49,799 nucleotides of DNA from JALSHZ01 sp964614535 (GCA_964614535.1 CAZTOZ010000062.1:1-49799), one strand, 5' to 3'. Shown: positions 7,700 through 18,090, numbered from the stretch's first letter. Numbers and translations are program-made. Notes: a model not told the origin generated them from the letters alone.

Positions 7700-7703
<4 letters not shown>
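7041..7703 (+). CDS. hisG: ATP phosphoribosyltransferase, short form
   Basis: HisG condenses ATP with PRPP in the first step of histidine synthesis. At 220 residues this is the short form, which lacks the C-terminal ACT-like regulatory domain and normally needs a HisZ partner; no hisZ is seen in this window. Motifs include the N-terminal A-L-S-K-G-R-I, the G-A-A-D-L-G-V-T-G-K-D segment, G-S-M-E-L-A-P, and the PRPP-binding D-V-V-D-T-G-N-T-L-K-A-N-G-L. It overlaps murA by 4 bp and the following DAHP synthase gene by 4 bp (ATGA), so translation is probably coupled across all three. Confidence 0.95.
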
Positions 7704-8772
<1,069 letters not shown>

Positions 8773-8776
<4 letters not shown>

Positions 8777-10074
8777 GTCTGCAAATGAAGCGACTGTCCA
8801 CCGGCGAGGCCGATTTCCATGCCCGGCTCGAAGCGATGCTTGCCTGGGAGTCGGTCTCGGACGATCAGGTGTTCGCCACCGTCAACGAGATCATCAAGCG
8901 GATCCGCCGCGACGGGGATGCGGCGCTGCTCGACTACACCAGCCGGTTCGATGCCCTCGAGGTGGCCGAGGCCGGGGCGCTGGAGATGCCGCGCGACCGC
9001 CTCGACGGCGCGTTGACCCGCATTCCGGCCGAGCAGCGGGAGGCGCTGGAGGCGGCCGCCGCGCGGATTCGCAGCTATGCCGAACATCAGAAGCTGACGT
9101 CGTGGCAGTACACCGAGGCCGACGGAACGGTGCTCGGCCAGCAAGTGGCGCCGTTGGACAGCGTTGGGCTCTACGTGCCTGGCGGCAAGGCCGCCTATCC
9201 GTCGTCGGTGCTGATGAACGCGATTCCGGCCAAGGTGGCCGGCGTCGGCGAGCTGATCATGGTGGTGCCGACGCCGCGCGGCGAGGTCAACGAACTGGTG
9301 CTGGCGGCCGCCGCCGTGGCCGGGGTGGACCGGGTCTTCACCATCGGTGGCGCCCAGGCGGTGGCGGCGCTGGCCTATGGCACACAGACGGTGCCCCGGG
9401 TGGACAAGATCGTCGGCCCGGGCAACATCTACGTGGCCACGGCCAAGCGGATGGTCTTCGGTGCCGTCGGCATCGACATGATCGCCGGGCCGTCGGAGAT
9501 TCTGGTGGTCTGCGATGGCAATACCGATCCCGACTGGATCGCGCTCGACCTCTTTTCCCAGGCCGAGCACGATGAGGATGCCCAGGCGATTCTCGTCACG
9601 CCCGACGGTGCGTTCATCGACCGGGTGCTGGCGAGCATGGAGCGGTTGCTGGCGGAGATGCCGCGCGCCGAGATCATCACTGCCTCGATCGAGGCGCGCG
9701 GGCTGGCCATCGAGGTGCGCGACATGGACGAGGCGGTCGAAGTGGCCAACTTCATTGCGCCCGAGCACCTGGAGCTGTCGGTGGACGATGCGGAGGCGAT
9801 GGCCGGACGGATTCGCCATGCCGGCGCCATTTTCATGGGGCGCTATACCGCCGAGGCGGTCGGTGACTACTGTGCCGGCCCCAATCACGTGCTGCCCACC
9901 TCGCGCACGGCGCGGTTCTCGTCTCCGCTGGGCGTCTATGACTTTCAGAAGCGCTCCAGCCTGATCGGCTGCTCGCCCCAGGGAGCGTCCGATCTGGGGC
10001 GGATCGCCTCGGTGCTGGCGCGGGGCGAGGGGTTGATCGCCCACGCCCGCTCGGCGGAGAAGCGCGTCAAATAG
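8773..10074 (+). CDS. hisD: Histidinol dehydrogenase
   Basis: HisD is the zinc enzyme that oxidises L-histidinol to L-histidine in two NAD-dependent steps. The 433-residue protein has G-P-G-N-I-Y-V-A-x-A-K, I-D-M-I-A-G-P-S-E, the zinc-ligand stretch F-S-Q-A-E-H-D, and the catalytic A-P-E331-H332-L-E-L pair. Length matches the family (about 434). The ATG at 8773 overlaps the DAHP synthase stop as ATGA and has GGAGGC upstream. The open frame continues upstream through the aro gene, but that part is out-of-frame shadow. hisC follows after 1 base. Confidence 0.97.
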
Positions 10075-10075
10075 C

Positions 10076-11158
10076 ATGAGCGAGTCGCTGGTCGAACGCT
10101 GGATCCGCCCCGAGATTCGCGCCATCTCGGCCTATCATGTGCCGCCGTCCACCGGGCTCATCAAGCTGGATGCAATGGAAAATCCCTACACCTGGCCGCC
10201 CGAGCTGACCGATGCGTGGATGCGCCAACTGCGCGAGACGGCAGTCAACCGCTACCCCGATCCGGCCGGCGAGCGGCTGGTGGCGCGGATCCGGGAGGTG
10301 ATGGGCGTGCCGGCGGGGCAGGGCATTCTGCTCGGCAATGGCTCCGACGAGCTGATCCAGGTGCTGGCGATGGCGGTGGCGACGCCGGACCGCGCCATTC
10401 TCGCGCCGGAGCCCGGCTTCGTCATGTACCGGATGATCGCCGGCTTCGTCGGTATGCGGTATCACGGCGTGCCGCTGTGCGCCGACGATTTCGGGCTCGA
10501 TCTCGAGGCGATGCTGGCGGCGCTGGCCGAGCACGAGCCGGCCATCGTCTTTCTCGCCTATCCCAACAATCCCACCGGCAACCTCTGGGATCGCGCGGCG
10601 ATCGAGCGGATCGTCGAGGCGGCTCCAGGACTGGTGGTCATCGACGAAGCCTATGCGCCGTTCGCCGCCGACAGTTTTCTGCCCGATCTGGGGCGCTGGC
10701 CCAATCTGTTGGTGATGCGGACCTTCTCCAAGCTGGGGTTGGCCGGGCTGCGACTGGGCTATCTCTGCGGACCGACCGGGTTGCTCGGGGAGTTGGACAA
10801 GGTCCGCCTGCCGTACAACATCAATACGCTGACGCAGATGACGGCCCGTCTGGCGCTGGAGCATATCGGGGTCTTCGATGCGCAGGCGGCCACGATCCGC
10901 CAGTCGCGGGCGGCGCTGGTGGCGGCGCTCGGCAGGCTGCCGGGGCTGCGGGTCTATCCCTCGGAAGCCAATTTTCTGTTGGTGCGCACGCCACCGGGGC
11001 AGGCCGACCCCATTCACCAGGGGCTGCTCGATGCCGGCATTCTCATCAAGAATCTCTCGCCCGCGGGTGGGCTGCTCACCGACTGCTTGCGGATCACCGT
11101 CGGCACGGAGCAGGAGAACGCGCGCCTCATCGGGGCGTTGCAGCGGCTGACCGGCTGA
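10076..11158 (+). CDS. hisC: Histidinol-phosphate aminotransferase
   Basis: HisC is a PLP enzyme that transaminates imidazole acetol phosphate with glutamate in histidine synthesis; some homologues also act on aromatic or arogenate substrates. The 360-residue fold-type I protein has the expected N-E-N-P-like A-M-E-N-P-Y, L-L-G-N-G-S-D-E, Y-P-N-N-P-T-G, V-I-D-E-A-Y, and the PLP lysine K219 in T-F-S-K-L-G-L-A-G-L-R-L-G-Y. It starts 1 base after the hisD stop, with no separate promoter. It ends 8 bp before the convergent protease gene. The pairing with a DAHP synthase in the same operon leaves open a dual histidine/aromatic role. Confidence 0.95.
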   Translation: MSESLVERWIRPEIRAISAYHVPPSTGLIKLDAMENPYTWPPELTDAWMRQLRETAVNRYPDPAGERLVARIREVMGVPAGQGILLGNGSDELIQVLAMAVATPDRAILAPEPGFVMYRMIAGFVGMRYHGVPLCADDFGLDLEAMLAALAEHEPAIVFLAYPNNPTGNLWDRAAIERIVEAAPGLVVIDEAYAPFAADSFLPDLGRWPNLLVMRTFSKLGLAGLRLGYLCGPTGLLGELDKVRLPYNINTLTQMTARLALEHIGVFDAQAATIRQSRAALVAALGRLPGLRVYPSEANFLLVRTPPGQADPIHQGLLDAGILIKNLSPAGGLLTDCLRITVGTEQENARLIGALQRLTG

Positions 11159-11166
11159 GGCGTGGC

Positions 11167-12342
11167 CTACGGCTGCGGCTTGATGGGGCGCAGCGAGACT
11201 TCGGCGGTGGCCTTGATTGGAATGCCGTCGCGCAAGCCCGACAGGGTCAGCAAGGTTCCGGGCTGGCTGTTGGCGATCAGCGTCAGCGCATAGGCCGGGC
11301 TGTGGATCGGCCGGTCGTCGATTCGCAGCAGGATGTCGCCCGCCTTGAAACCGGCCAGCGCCGCGGGGCTGCCCTCGGTCACGCCGGTGATCAGGATGCC
11401 TTCGTCGGGTTGGAGGTCGTTGTCGGCGGCGATCGTCTGGGTCAGGGGCGTGGCCTCGATCCCCAGCCAGCCCCGGATCACCTGCCCATGCTTGATGATC
11501 TGGCTCATGACATGGCTCGCCAGATTGACCGGGATGGCGAAGCCGATGCCCTGTGAGCCGCCGCTCTGGCTGAAGATGGCGGTGTTGATGCCGACCAGCT
11601 CGCCCCGGGTGTTGACCAGTGCGCCACCGGAGCTGCCGGGATTGATTGCGGCGTCGGTCTGAATGTAGTTTTCGAACGTGGTCAGACCCAGCTCATGGCG
11701 GCCGGTGGCGCTGATGATCCCCTGGGTGACGGTCTGGCCGATGCCGAACGGGTTGCCGATGGCGAGCACGATGTCCCCCACCTGCACCGTCGCCGAGTTG
11801 GCGAAGACGAGGCCGGGAAGATCCTCCGCCTCCACCTTGAGGACGGCGAGATCGGTTTCCGGGTCGGCACCGATGACGCGGGCATCGAAGTGGCGCCCGT
11901 CGGCCAGCCGCACCGAGATTTCGCGGGCGTTGGTGATGACGTGGTTGTTGGTGAGGATGTAGCCACGAGAGCTCATGACGACGCCGGAACCCAGACTGGT
12001 CTGGTTCTGGATCTCGGGGGCGAGAAAGGGGTCGTCGGTGAAAGGCTGGAACAGTGGATCGTGTTGCAACGGGTGCTGATCGCGCACCACCTGCTTGGCG
12101 ATGTGGATGTTGACGACCGCCGGCGAGGCCGCCCGCACCGCGGTGGCATAGGAGAAGGGGGTCGCCCTGGTGACATCGGCGCGGTCGTTGGAGGGGTGGT
12201 CGGGCGCGTTTGGGCCGAACCGTTCCGGGAAGAGGAATACGGCAAGCAGGGCGATGAGCAGCCCGAGGCTGATCATCTGGAAGGCGAAGGCGCTATGCTG
12301 TTTCACAGGGCGGGGGCCGTTGGGATTTTGGTTTCGATGCAC
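11167..12342 (-). CDS. DegS/AlgW-like periplasmic serine protease with one PDZ domain
   Basis: The 391-residue HtrA-family protease has an N-terminal membrane anchor (about 20-38) and a trypsin-like domain with catalytic triad H134 (NNHVIT), D164 (DPETDLAVLK) and S238 (NPGSSGGAL). A single C-terminal PDZ domain lies at about 295-380. One PDZ plus an anchor is the DegS/AlgW architecture. Those proteases sense misfolded outer-membrane proteins and cleave the anti-sigma factor of sigma-E. Length is slightly above E. coli DegS (355), with an insertion before the protease core (residues 85-115). It is convergent with hisC and divergent from the Nif3 gene. DegQ-like quality control is a weaker alternative because DegQ has two PDZ domains. 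Confidence 0.9.
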   Translation of the reverse strand: MHRNQNPNGPRPVKQHSAFAFQMISLGLLIALLAVFLFPERFGPNAPDHPSNDRADVTRATPFSYATAVRAASPAVVNIHIAKQVVRDQHPLQHDPLFQPFTDDPFLAPEIQNQTSLGSGVVMSSRGYILTNNHVITNAREISVRLADGRHFDARVIGADPETDLAVLKVEAEDLPGLVFANSATVQVGDIVLAIGNPFGIGQTVTQGIISATGRHELGLTTFENYIQTDAAINPGSSGGALVNTRGELVGINTAIFSQSGGSQGIGFAIPVNLASHVMSQIIKHGQVIRGWLGIEATPLTQTIAADNDLQPDEGILITGVTEGSPAALAGFKAGDILLRIDDRPIHSPAYALTLIANSQPGTLLTLSGLRDGIPIKATAEVSLRPIKPQP

Positions 12343-12480
12343 CCTCCAGTGTAACCCGATTGTTTCATGAAGGTTGCCGGGAACAAGGCATAAGGCATTG
12401 ATTCACCGAATATGGGGCGTTGGCAGGATACGACGTGATCCCGGCTCGGTTCTCGTTCATACCACACTCGGATTGATCCC

Positions 12481-13230
12481 ATGGTTGTACTCCATACCTT
12501 GACCGATTACGCCGACCGGCTGTTGCGGGCCGACGGCTTCAGTGACTACTGCCCCAATGGCCTGCAGGTGGAGGGGCGGGCGGAGGTTCGCGCCATCGTC
12601 TCCGGGGTCACCGCCAGTCAGGCGCTGATCGACCAGGCGGTTGCATTGCGGGCGGATCTGCTGCTGGTGCATCACGGCTTTTTCTGGAAAGGTGAGGCGC
12701 AGCCGGTGGTCGGCCTGAAAAAGCGCCGGATGGCAGCCTTGCTGACCCATGAGATCAGCCTGCTGGCCTATCATCTGCCGCTCGATGCCCACCCGGAGTT
12801 GGGGAACAATGCCCGGCTCGGTCGGTTGTTGGGCTTCGAGACCGAGGGGCCGCTGAATGCCGAGGGTATCGGCTCGATCGGACGCCTGTCGCGGGGGCTC
12901 ACCGCCCGTGAGCTGGTGGCTGTGGTGGCCGACGGGCTGGGCCGGAAACCGCTGTTGATCGAAAGCGGGCCGGCGCGTATCGAACGGGTCGCCTGGTGTA
13001 CCGGTGCCGCGCAGGGGTATATCGAGCAGGCTGCGCGGCTGGGGGCCGATGCCTACGTCAGCGGCGAGATCTCGGAGCAGACGGTGCATCTGGCGCGGGA
13101 GTTGGGCATTCACTATCTGGCCGCCGGTCACCATGCGACCGAGCGCTATGGCGTCAGGGCGCTGGGCGAGCATCTGGCCGAACGGTTTTCGCTCGAGCAC
13201 CGGTTCATCGATATCGACAATCCGGTTTGA
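12481..13230 (+). CDS. Nif3/YbgI-type dinuclear metal-centre protein
   Basis: The 249-residue protein matches the YbgI/Nif3 family (E. coli YbgI 247), annotated in places as a GTP cyclohydrolase I type 2 homologue. Metal-binding motifs are visible: L-L-V-H-H-G-F-F-W near residue 60, Y-H-L-P-L-D-A-H near 100, and A-G-H-H-A-T-E near 215. In known structures these histidines and acidic residues hold two metal ions inside a toroidal hexamer. The cellular role of the family is unsettled. It is divergent from the DegS-like gene, with 138 bp between start codons, and its stop is 2 bp from the convergent aspartyl protease gene. Confidence 0.9.
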   Translation: MVVLHTLTDYADRLLRADGFSDYCPNGLQVEGRAEVRAIVSGVTASQALIDQAVALRADLLLVHHGFFWKGEAQPVVGLKKRRMAALLTHEISLLAYHLPLDAHPELGNNARLGRLLGFETEGPLNAEGIGSIGRLSRGLTARELVAVVADGLGRKPLLIESGPARIERVAWCTGAAQGYIEQAARLGADAYVSGEISEQTVHLARELGIHYLAAGHHATERYGVRALGEHLAERFSLEHRFIDIDNPV

Positions 13231-13232
13231 GT

Positions 13233-13706
13233 TCAGGGCGTGGCGGCGGCGACGGTGCTGCCGCAGTTGCTGAGGCGCAGTTCGGCGGGTTCGATGGAGA
13301 AGGCGAAAGGCGCGGCCTTTTTCAGCGCGCTCAGCCCCAGCAGGTTGCGGGTGCCGGCCGGCATCTCCGCTGCTTCGAAGTCGCGAATGATGCAGCCGCC
13401 GACGTTCAGCGACGAAATCATGTAGACCGGTAGCTCGTAGATGTCGCCGTTGGCCATGATGCCTTCCACCGCGCCGATCTCACGGGCGTGCCCCGATGCC
13501 TCGAGTTCTTCGATGAGCTGGCTGTTGAGGGCGGTGAAGCCCGCGCCGGTATCGACCAGCAGTTCGAACCGGCTGGCGCCGACCGATGCGGTGACATAGT
13601 AGGTTTCGGTGCCTTTTTCGAGCAGCGGAACGGCGGTGCTGAAGTCGTCGGCCTGCAGCGGCGTGGCCATCAGGACAGCAGTGATGAATGCAATCGTCTT
13701 GTACAC
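13233..13706 (-). CDS. Exported retropepsin-like aspartyl protease
   Basis: The 157-residue protein begins with a signal peptide (hydrophobic core ITAVLMATPLQA, cleavage before DDF). It then has one retropepsin-type half: L-L-V-D52-T-G-A-G-F-T-A-L, followed by a second strand region (IMANGDIYELPVY) and a final hydrophobic N-L-L-G-L-S-A-L, the pattern of clan AA TIGR02281-like proteases. Such proteins act as homodimers. I chose a GTG start at 13706 because GGGGGG lies just upstream and it gives a proper signal peptide; the frame is open further upstream to 13781. Substrates are unknown. It is convergent with the Nif3 gene with a 2-bp gap. Confidence 0.75.
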   Translation of the reverse strand: MYKTIAFITAVLMATPLQADDFSTAVPLLEKGTETYYVTASVGASRFELLVDTGAGFTALNSQLIEELEASGHAREIGAVEGIMANGDIYELPVYMISSLNVGGCIIRDFEAAEMPAGTRNLLGLSALKKAAPFAFSIEPAELRLSNCGSTVAAATP

Positions 13707-14095
13707 CGTTTCCCCCCGAGCGGTATTGGTTTTCTGATAAACGGTAGTGGCAAGGCTAGCACTACAGATCGGGGTCAGCAAGCCGTGGCTTCCTCTCAGG
13801 GTTGACGATTGATTTTTGTCATATCCATGTAATATGTTGTTTTATAAGGGAAAAATGGTGAATTTCATGGTTTGTGGGAGGCTGGTGCGTTTGACGAGAC
13901 ACCCAGTATGAGAGACAATTCCGCGCCGCTGTGAGATGAGACATTACTTTAAGTCAGGTAATTGTCACGAATTGGAAGGCTTCAGACCCCGCCCCGTCGT
14001 ACCGATGGATGCACCGGTAGGCTTCGAGTTCATCATTCCTCACGAAAAAACATACAGTTACTTATCTTGAATACTTGGCTATTGGGAGAGATTGG
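13707..14095. promoter_or_regulatory. Intergenic region with likely promoter(s) for petABC
   Basis: No gene is seen in these 389 bp between the divergent aspartyl protease and petA. The stretch 13800-13850 is markedly A/T-rich in a GC-rich genome and contains a TAATAT hexamer at 13830-13835 with TTGATT at 13809-13814 (15-base spacing), a possible sigma-70 promoter. A purine-rich GGGAGAG at 14084-14090 serves as ribosome-binding site for petA. The exact promoter cannot be fixed from sequence alone. Confidence 0.35.
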
Positions 14096-14731
14096 ATGTC
14101 GACTGCTGCAGACATTGAACAGACAGGTCAACCCGGATCGACGGAAAAGGTCGATCTGAAAAAGCGCAGGTTTCTGGTCGCGACCACCAGTGTCATCGGT
14201 GCCGCGGGGGCTGCAGCCATGGCTGTCCCGTTTCTCAGTTCGTTTTCCCCGAGCGAGCGGGCGCGCGCCGCGGGCGCGCCCGTCGAGGTGGATCTGACCA
14301 AGGTCCAGCCCGGCCAGTTGCTGCGGGTGGAGTGGCGCGGCAAGCCGGTCTGGGTGGTGCGCCGCACCGAGGAGATGCTGAAGTTGCTGGAGAAGAACGA
14401 GGCGCGACTTCGTGACCCGGACAGTGAGGTGGCGTCCCAGCAGCCGGCCTATGCCAAGAACAAGTATCGCTCGATCAAGCCGGAGTTCCTGATTCTCGTC
14501 GGCATCTGCACCCACCTCGGCTGCTCTCCCACCTACCGCCCCGAGCTGGCGCCGGACGATCTGGGGCCGGAATGGAATGGCGGCTGGTATTGCCCGTGCC
14601 ACGGTTCGCGGTTCGATTTGGCGGGCCGGGTGTTCAAGAACGTGCCGGCACCGACGAATCTCGTCGTTCCTCCGCACTACTACCTGAGCGAGACGAAAGT
14701 CCTGGTCGGAGAGGAAAAGAAAGAGGCCTAA
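14096..14731 (+). CDS. petA: Ubiquinol-cytochrome c reductase iron-sulfur (Rieske) subunit
   Basis: This is the Rieske subunit of the bc1 complex: it takes an electron from ubiquinol and passes it to cytochrome c1 on the periplasmic side. The 211-residue protein has a twin-arginine-like N-terminus (KKRRFLVA), one membrane anchor (about 28-48), and the two [2Fe-2S] ligand boxes C138-T-H140-L-G-C143 and C166-P-C168-H169-G-S. Insertions between them are typical of proteobacterial Rieske proteins. The ATG at 14096 is chosen for the GGGAGAG upstream; a TTG at 14075 is in frame. First gene of petABC; petB starts 3 bases after the stop. Confidence 0.97.
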   Translation: MSTAADIEQTGQPGSTEKVDLKKRRFLVATTSVIGAAGAAAMAVPFLSSFSPSERARAAGAPVEVDLTKVQPGQLLRVEWRGKPVWVVRRTEEMLKLLEKNEARLRDPDSEVASQQPAYAKNKYRSIKPEFLILVGICTHLGCSPTYRPELAPDDLGPEWNGGWYCPCHGSRFDLAGRVFKNVPAPTNLVVPPHYYLSETKVLVGEEKKEA

Positions 14732-14734
14732 TCA

Positions 14735-16114
14735 ATGAATAAAGTTCTTGCCTGGGTGGATCAGCGGCTGCCCATCATCAAACCGCTGGAGGAACACCTC
14801 ACCAAGTACTACGCGCCGAAGAACTTCAATTTCTGGTACTACTTCGGTTCGCTGGCGATGCTGGTGCTGGTCATCCAGATCGTCTCCGGTATTTTTCTGA
14901 CGATGCACTACAAGCCCGATGCGGATCTGGCTTTTGCCTCGGTCGAATACATCATGCGGGAGGTGCCCGGCGGCTGGTTCATCCGCTACATGCATTCCAC
15001 CGGCGCGTCGGCGTTCTTCATCGTCGTCTATCTGCACATGTTCCGTGGTCTGATCTACGGCTCTTACAAGACGCCACGGGAGCTGGTGTGGATTTTCGGC
15101 ATGTTCATCTATCTGGCGCTGATGGCCGAGGCGTTTATGGGCTATCTGCTGCCGTGGGGGCAGATGTCCTACTGGGGCGCCCAGGTCATCGTCAACCTGT
15201 TTGGTGCCATTCCGGGCATCGGCCCTGATCTGGCGGTATGGCTGCGGGGGGATTTCGTCGTCTCCGACGCGACGCTCAACCGCTTCTTCGCATTGCACGT
15301 CATTGCTGTGCCGCTGGCCCTGATCGGTTTGATCCTGCTGCACATCATGGCGCTGCATCAGGTGGGCTCGAACAATCCCGACGGTGTCGAGATCAAGAAG
15401 CTCAAGGACGAAAACGGCGTTCCGCTGGACGGCATCCCGTTCCATCCCTACTACACGGTCAAGGACATTCTCGGTGTCGCCGTTTTCCTGATCTTCTTCT
15501 TCGCGATCCTGTTCTTCTATCCGGAAGGCGGTGGCTACTTCCTCGAACACGCCAACTTCGTCCCGGCCAATCCGTTGCAGACCCCGGAGCACATCGCGCC
15601 GGTCTGGTATTTCACCCCGTTCTACACGGTGCTGCGGGCGGTGCCCGATCCCTTTCTCGGCGTGCTGGCCATGGGTGCCGCAGTGGTGATCCTGTTCTTC
15701 CTGCCGTGGATCGACCGCAACCCGATCAAGTCCTGGCGTTATCGCAGCAAGCTGCACACGTTCAACATTCTCTATTTCGTCGCAGCCTTTATCTGGCTGG
15801 GTTATCTCGGCATTCAGCCAGTCACCGAGTTCAATGCGGAAATGGGTGTCAGGTTGACCGAAGTCTACTTCGCATTCTTCGTGGTCATGTGGTTCAGCAG
15901 CAAAAAGCGATCGGCCGCGACGGCGCTGATCACCTTTGCCGTCCTCATGGGATTGATCGTCGCCTATGACCTGATGCGGGTGAAGTCGTTGAATCCGGAA
16001 ATGGTATGGCCCGCGCTGGCGATTCCTGGCGTCTATCTCGTCGTCACGCTGCTGTTCCCGATCTTCACGAACTGGGATGCCGAAAAAGAAGTTCCACAAA
16101 GGGTGACTGGATAA
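14735..16114 (+). CDS. petB: Cytochrome b subunit of the bc1 complex
   Basis: Cytochrome b carries the two b-type hemes and both quinone sites of the bc1 complex in the inner membrane. The 459-residue protein has the full-length fused architecture with eight or so membrane helices. Heme-ligand motifs are visible (H-S-T-G-A-S near 88, L-H-M-F-R-G, L-H-V-I-A-V, L-L-H-I-M-A-L-H), as is the Qo-site P-E-H (PEW-like) segment within TPEHIAPVWYFTPFY. The C-terminus extends some 50 residues beyond short forms. The stop overlaps the petC start by one base (TAATG). Confidence 0.97.
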   Translation: MNKVLAWVDQRLPIIKPLEEHLTKYYAPKNFNFWYYFGSLAMLVLVIQIVSGIFLTMHYKPDADLAFASVEYIMREVPGGWFIRYMHSTGASAFFIVVYLHMFRGLIYGSYKTPRELVWIFGMFIYLALMAEAFMGYLLPWGQMSYWGAQVIVNLFGAIPGIGPDLAVWLRGDFVVSDATLNRFFALHVIAVPLALIGLILLHIMALHQVGSNNPDGVEIKKLKDENGVPLDGIPFHPYYTVKDILGVAVFLIFFFAILFFYPEGGGYFLEHANFVPANPLQTPEHIAPVWYFTPFYTVLRAVPDPFLGVLAMGAAVVILFFLPWIDRNPIKSWRYRSKLHTFNILYFVAAFIWLGYLGIQPVTEFNAEMGVRLTEVYFAFFVVMWFSSKKRSAATALITFAVLMGLIVAYDLMRVKSLNPEMVWPALAIPGVYLVVTLLFPIFTNWDAEKEVPQRVTG

Positions 16115-16869
16115 TGAAAAGGCTGATTACACTGGGTTTGATTCTGCTCGCCGCCCCCGTTTCCTTGCTGGCGTCGGGGAGTGTACCTCTGGACAAGGCG
16201 GACATCGATCTGTCCAACAAGGCGTCGTTGCAGCGTGGTTTCAAGTACTTCATGAACTACTGCTATGGCTGCCACTCGCTCGGGCTGACCCGCTACAGCC
16301 GAATCGGCGAGGATCTCGGCATCCCCAAGAAGGTGCTCCAGTCGGAAGTGATCTTCGCGCGTGACGAAAAGGGGGAGCCGGTCAAGGTGGGCTCCTATCT
16401 GAAGAATGCGATGCGCGACGCCTACGGATCCGAGGCCTTCGGCAAGGCACCGCCAGATCTGTCGGTGACGGCAAGAGCACGTGGCGCCGACTGGATCTAC
16501 ACCTATCTGCGGGGGTTCTACCTCGATCCTTCCCGCCCGCTCGGCGTCAACAACACCGCGTTCGACAACGTCGGCATGCCTCACGTTCTCTGGGAGCTTC
16601 AGGGTTGGCAGGTGTTGAAGAAGCCGGAGCATGGCGATGGCCACGACACCGGTCACGAGCAGGGTGAGCTGGTGCTGGCAAAGCCGGGATCGGTCTCTCC
16701 GGTCGAGTACGATCAGATCGTGCGCGACATCACCAACTTCCTCGCCTATCAGGCCGAGCCGGTGCGCGAGAAGCGCCTGCAGACGGGCATCTTCGTCATG
16801 CTCTTTCTGTTCGTCTTCTTTGTCGCCGCCTACTTCCTCAAGAAGGAATACTGGAAAGACGTGCACTGA
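16114..16869 (+). CDS. petC: Cytochrome c1
   Basis: Cytochrome c1 accepts electrons from the Rieske centre and reduces soluble cytochrome c. The 251-residue protein has a signal peptide (cleavage near L-L-A20), a single heme-binding C50-Y-G-C53-H54, a candidate Met axial ligand in N-V-G-M-P-H, and a C-terminal membrane anchor (about 224-243) ending in KKEYW. A His/Asp-rich insertion (EHGDGHDTGHEQGE) sits in the second half and is not conserved in the family, as far as I can tell. The ATG at 16114 overlaps the petB stop; the open frame upstream belongs to petB. Confidence 0.96.
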   Translation: MKRLITLGLILLAAPVSLLASGSVPLDKADIDLSNKASLQRGFKYFMNYCYGCHSLGLTRYSRIGEDLGIPKKVLQSEVIFARDEKGEPVKVGSYLKNAMRDAYGSEAFGKAPPDLSVTARARGADWIYTYLRGFYLDPSRPLGVNNTAFDNVGMPHVLWELQGWQVLKKPEHGDGHDTGHEQGELVLAKPGSVSPVEYDQIVRDITNFLAYQAEPVREKRLQTGIFVMLFLFVFFVAAYFLKKEYWKDVH

Positions 16870-16960
16870 GACCGGCCCGCTCGTCCGGGTGTCGCCATCG
16901 CCCGGTGAGCGGCCGGATCGTGTAATATGCTCCCGCTGGTAGATTCGAGGATTTGGATAC

Positions 16961-17608
16961 ATGGCTCTAGCCGCTAACCGACGTTCCGTCATGACGTTGT
17001 TCTCCGCGCAGAACTGCGCCCAGTGCCACCGTGCCCGGATCGTGCTCGCGGAGAAGGACATCACGGTCGATATCATCGACATCGATCCCGAGAACAAACC
17101 CGAGGAGTTGATCGACCTCAATCCGTACAACAGCGTTCCGACGCTGGTCGAACGTGATCTCGTGCTCTACGAGCCGCGGATCATCATGGAATATCTCGAC
17201 GAGCGTTTCCCGCATCCGCCGCTGATGCCGGTCGATCCCGTCTCCCGCGCCCGTTCGCGTCTGGCACTCTATCGTGTCGAGCGCGACTGGTATTGCCTGC
17301 TCGATGACATGCAGTACGGTGGCGAGAAAAAGCAGGCGAGGGCGCGCAAGTCGTTGAAGGAGATGTTGATCGCCTCGGCCGAGGTGTTTGCGGCCAAGCC
17401 CTTCTTCCTCAGTGACGAGTTCAGCCTCGTCGATGCGACCATTGCGCCGATTCTCTGGCGGCTCAAGTTTCTTGGCATCGAGTTGCCGGCATCGGCGCAG
17501 CCAGTGACCGACTACATGGAGCGGATTTTCCGTCGCGAGAGCTTCATTGCCAGCCTGACACAGCTCGAGGCCGAGATGCGACCGGGTTACGCGCGCACCG
17601 GGTACTGA
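16961..17608 (+). CDS. sspA: Stringent starvation protein A (GST-fold RNA polymerase-associated protein)
   Basis: SspA binds RNA polymerase holoenzyme and alters promoter use during starvation and acid stress in gammaproteobacteria. The 215-residue protein has an N-terminal thioredoxin/GST fold (SVMTLFSAQNCAQCHRARI ... NSVPTLV ... L-Y-E-P-R-I-I-M-E-Y-L-D-E-R-F-P-H-P) and a C-terminal helical domain (D-E-F-S-L-V-D-A-T-I-A-P). The P-H-P-P region is the surface known to matter for polymerase binding. It lies 91 bp after petC and 13 bp before sspB; this pet-ssp order is common in the class. Confidence 0.95.
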   Translation: MALAANRRSVMTLFSAQNCAQCHRARIVLAEKDITVDIIDIDPENKPEELIDLNPYNSVPTLVERDLVLYEPRIIMEYLDERFPHPPLMPVDPVSRARSRLALYRVERDWYCLLDDMQYGGEKKQARARKSLKEMLIASAEVFAAKPFFLSDEFSLVDATIAPILWRLKFLGIELPASAQPVTDYMERIFRRESFIASLTQLEAEMRPGYARTGY

Positions 17609-17621
17609 AGGCGGCAGAAGA

Positions 17622-18044
17622 TTGTCTGACAGCGATATCAAGATGACCAGCAGTCGGCCCTATCTCCTCCGGGCCATGTACGAGTGGATCGTCGACAATG
17701 GCCTGACGCCCCACCTGCTGGTATTCGCCGACGAGGAGGGCGTGATCGTGCCACACGAGTATGTCGAAGGCGGCAAGATCGTTCTCAATATCAACCCCAC
17801 CGCGGTTCGCGGGCTGGTCATCGGCAACCAGGAGATCACCTTTTCCGGCCGCTTTGGTGGTACGCCGATGGATATCGTCGTGCCGGTGCAAAGCGCGGTC
17901 GCCATCTACGCCAGGGAGAACGGCAAGGGAATGGTCTTTTCGCCCGAGGATGGCGAAACGCCGACGGACCCCGAGGGTGGCCCCGATTCCTCCGGTGACA
18001 CCTCCGACAGTGGCGGCCGTCCCGCGCTGAGGATCGTCAAATAG
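17622..18044 (+). CDS. sspB: ClpXP adaptor, stringent starvation protein B
   Basis: SspB delivers ssrA-tagged proteins and some regulators to ClpXP. The 140-residue protein has the substrate-binding domain at the N-terminus (R-P-Y-L-L-R-A-M-Y-E-W-I-V-D-N ... T-P-H-L) with A-I-Y-A-R-E-N-G-K-G near residue 98. A flexible acidic linker follows, then the C-terminal ClpX-binding tail G-G-R-P-A-L-R-I-V-K. The start is probably the TTG at 17622, preceded by GGCAGAAG; an ATG at 17643 without a good ribosome-binding site would remove seven residues. It forms an operon with sspA. Confidence 0.95.
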   Translation: MSDSDIKMTSSRPYLLRAMYEWIVDNGLTPHLLVFADEEGVIVPHEYVEGGKIVLNINPTAVRGLVIGNQEITFSGRFGGTPMDIVVPVQSAVAIYARENGKGMVFSPEDGETPTDPEGGPDSSGDTSDSGGRPALRIVK

Positions 18045-18090
18045 TGATGGCGATATCACCGGCGATGGCAGAGAACGACGCCCCGCCGCG

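Noticed and set aside
10216..11556. 446-codon plus-strand frame over hisC and the protease gene
   Set aside because: Gly/Ala/Arg-rich with no fold signature; it runs through two well-supported genes in other frames.
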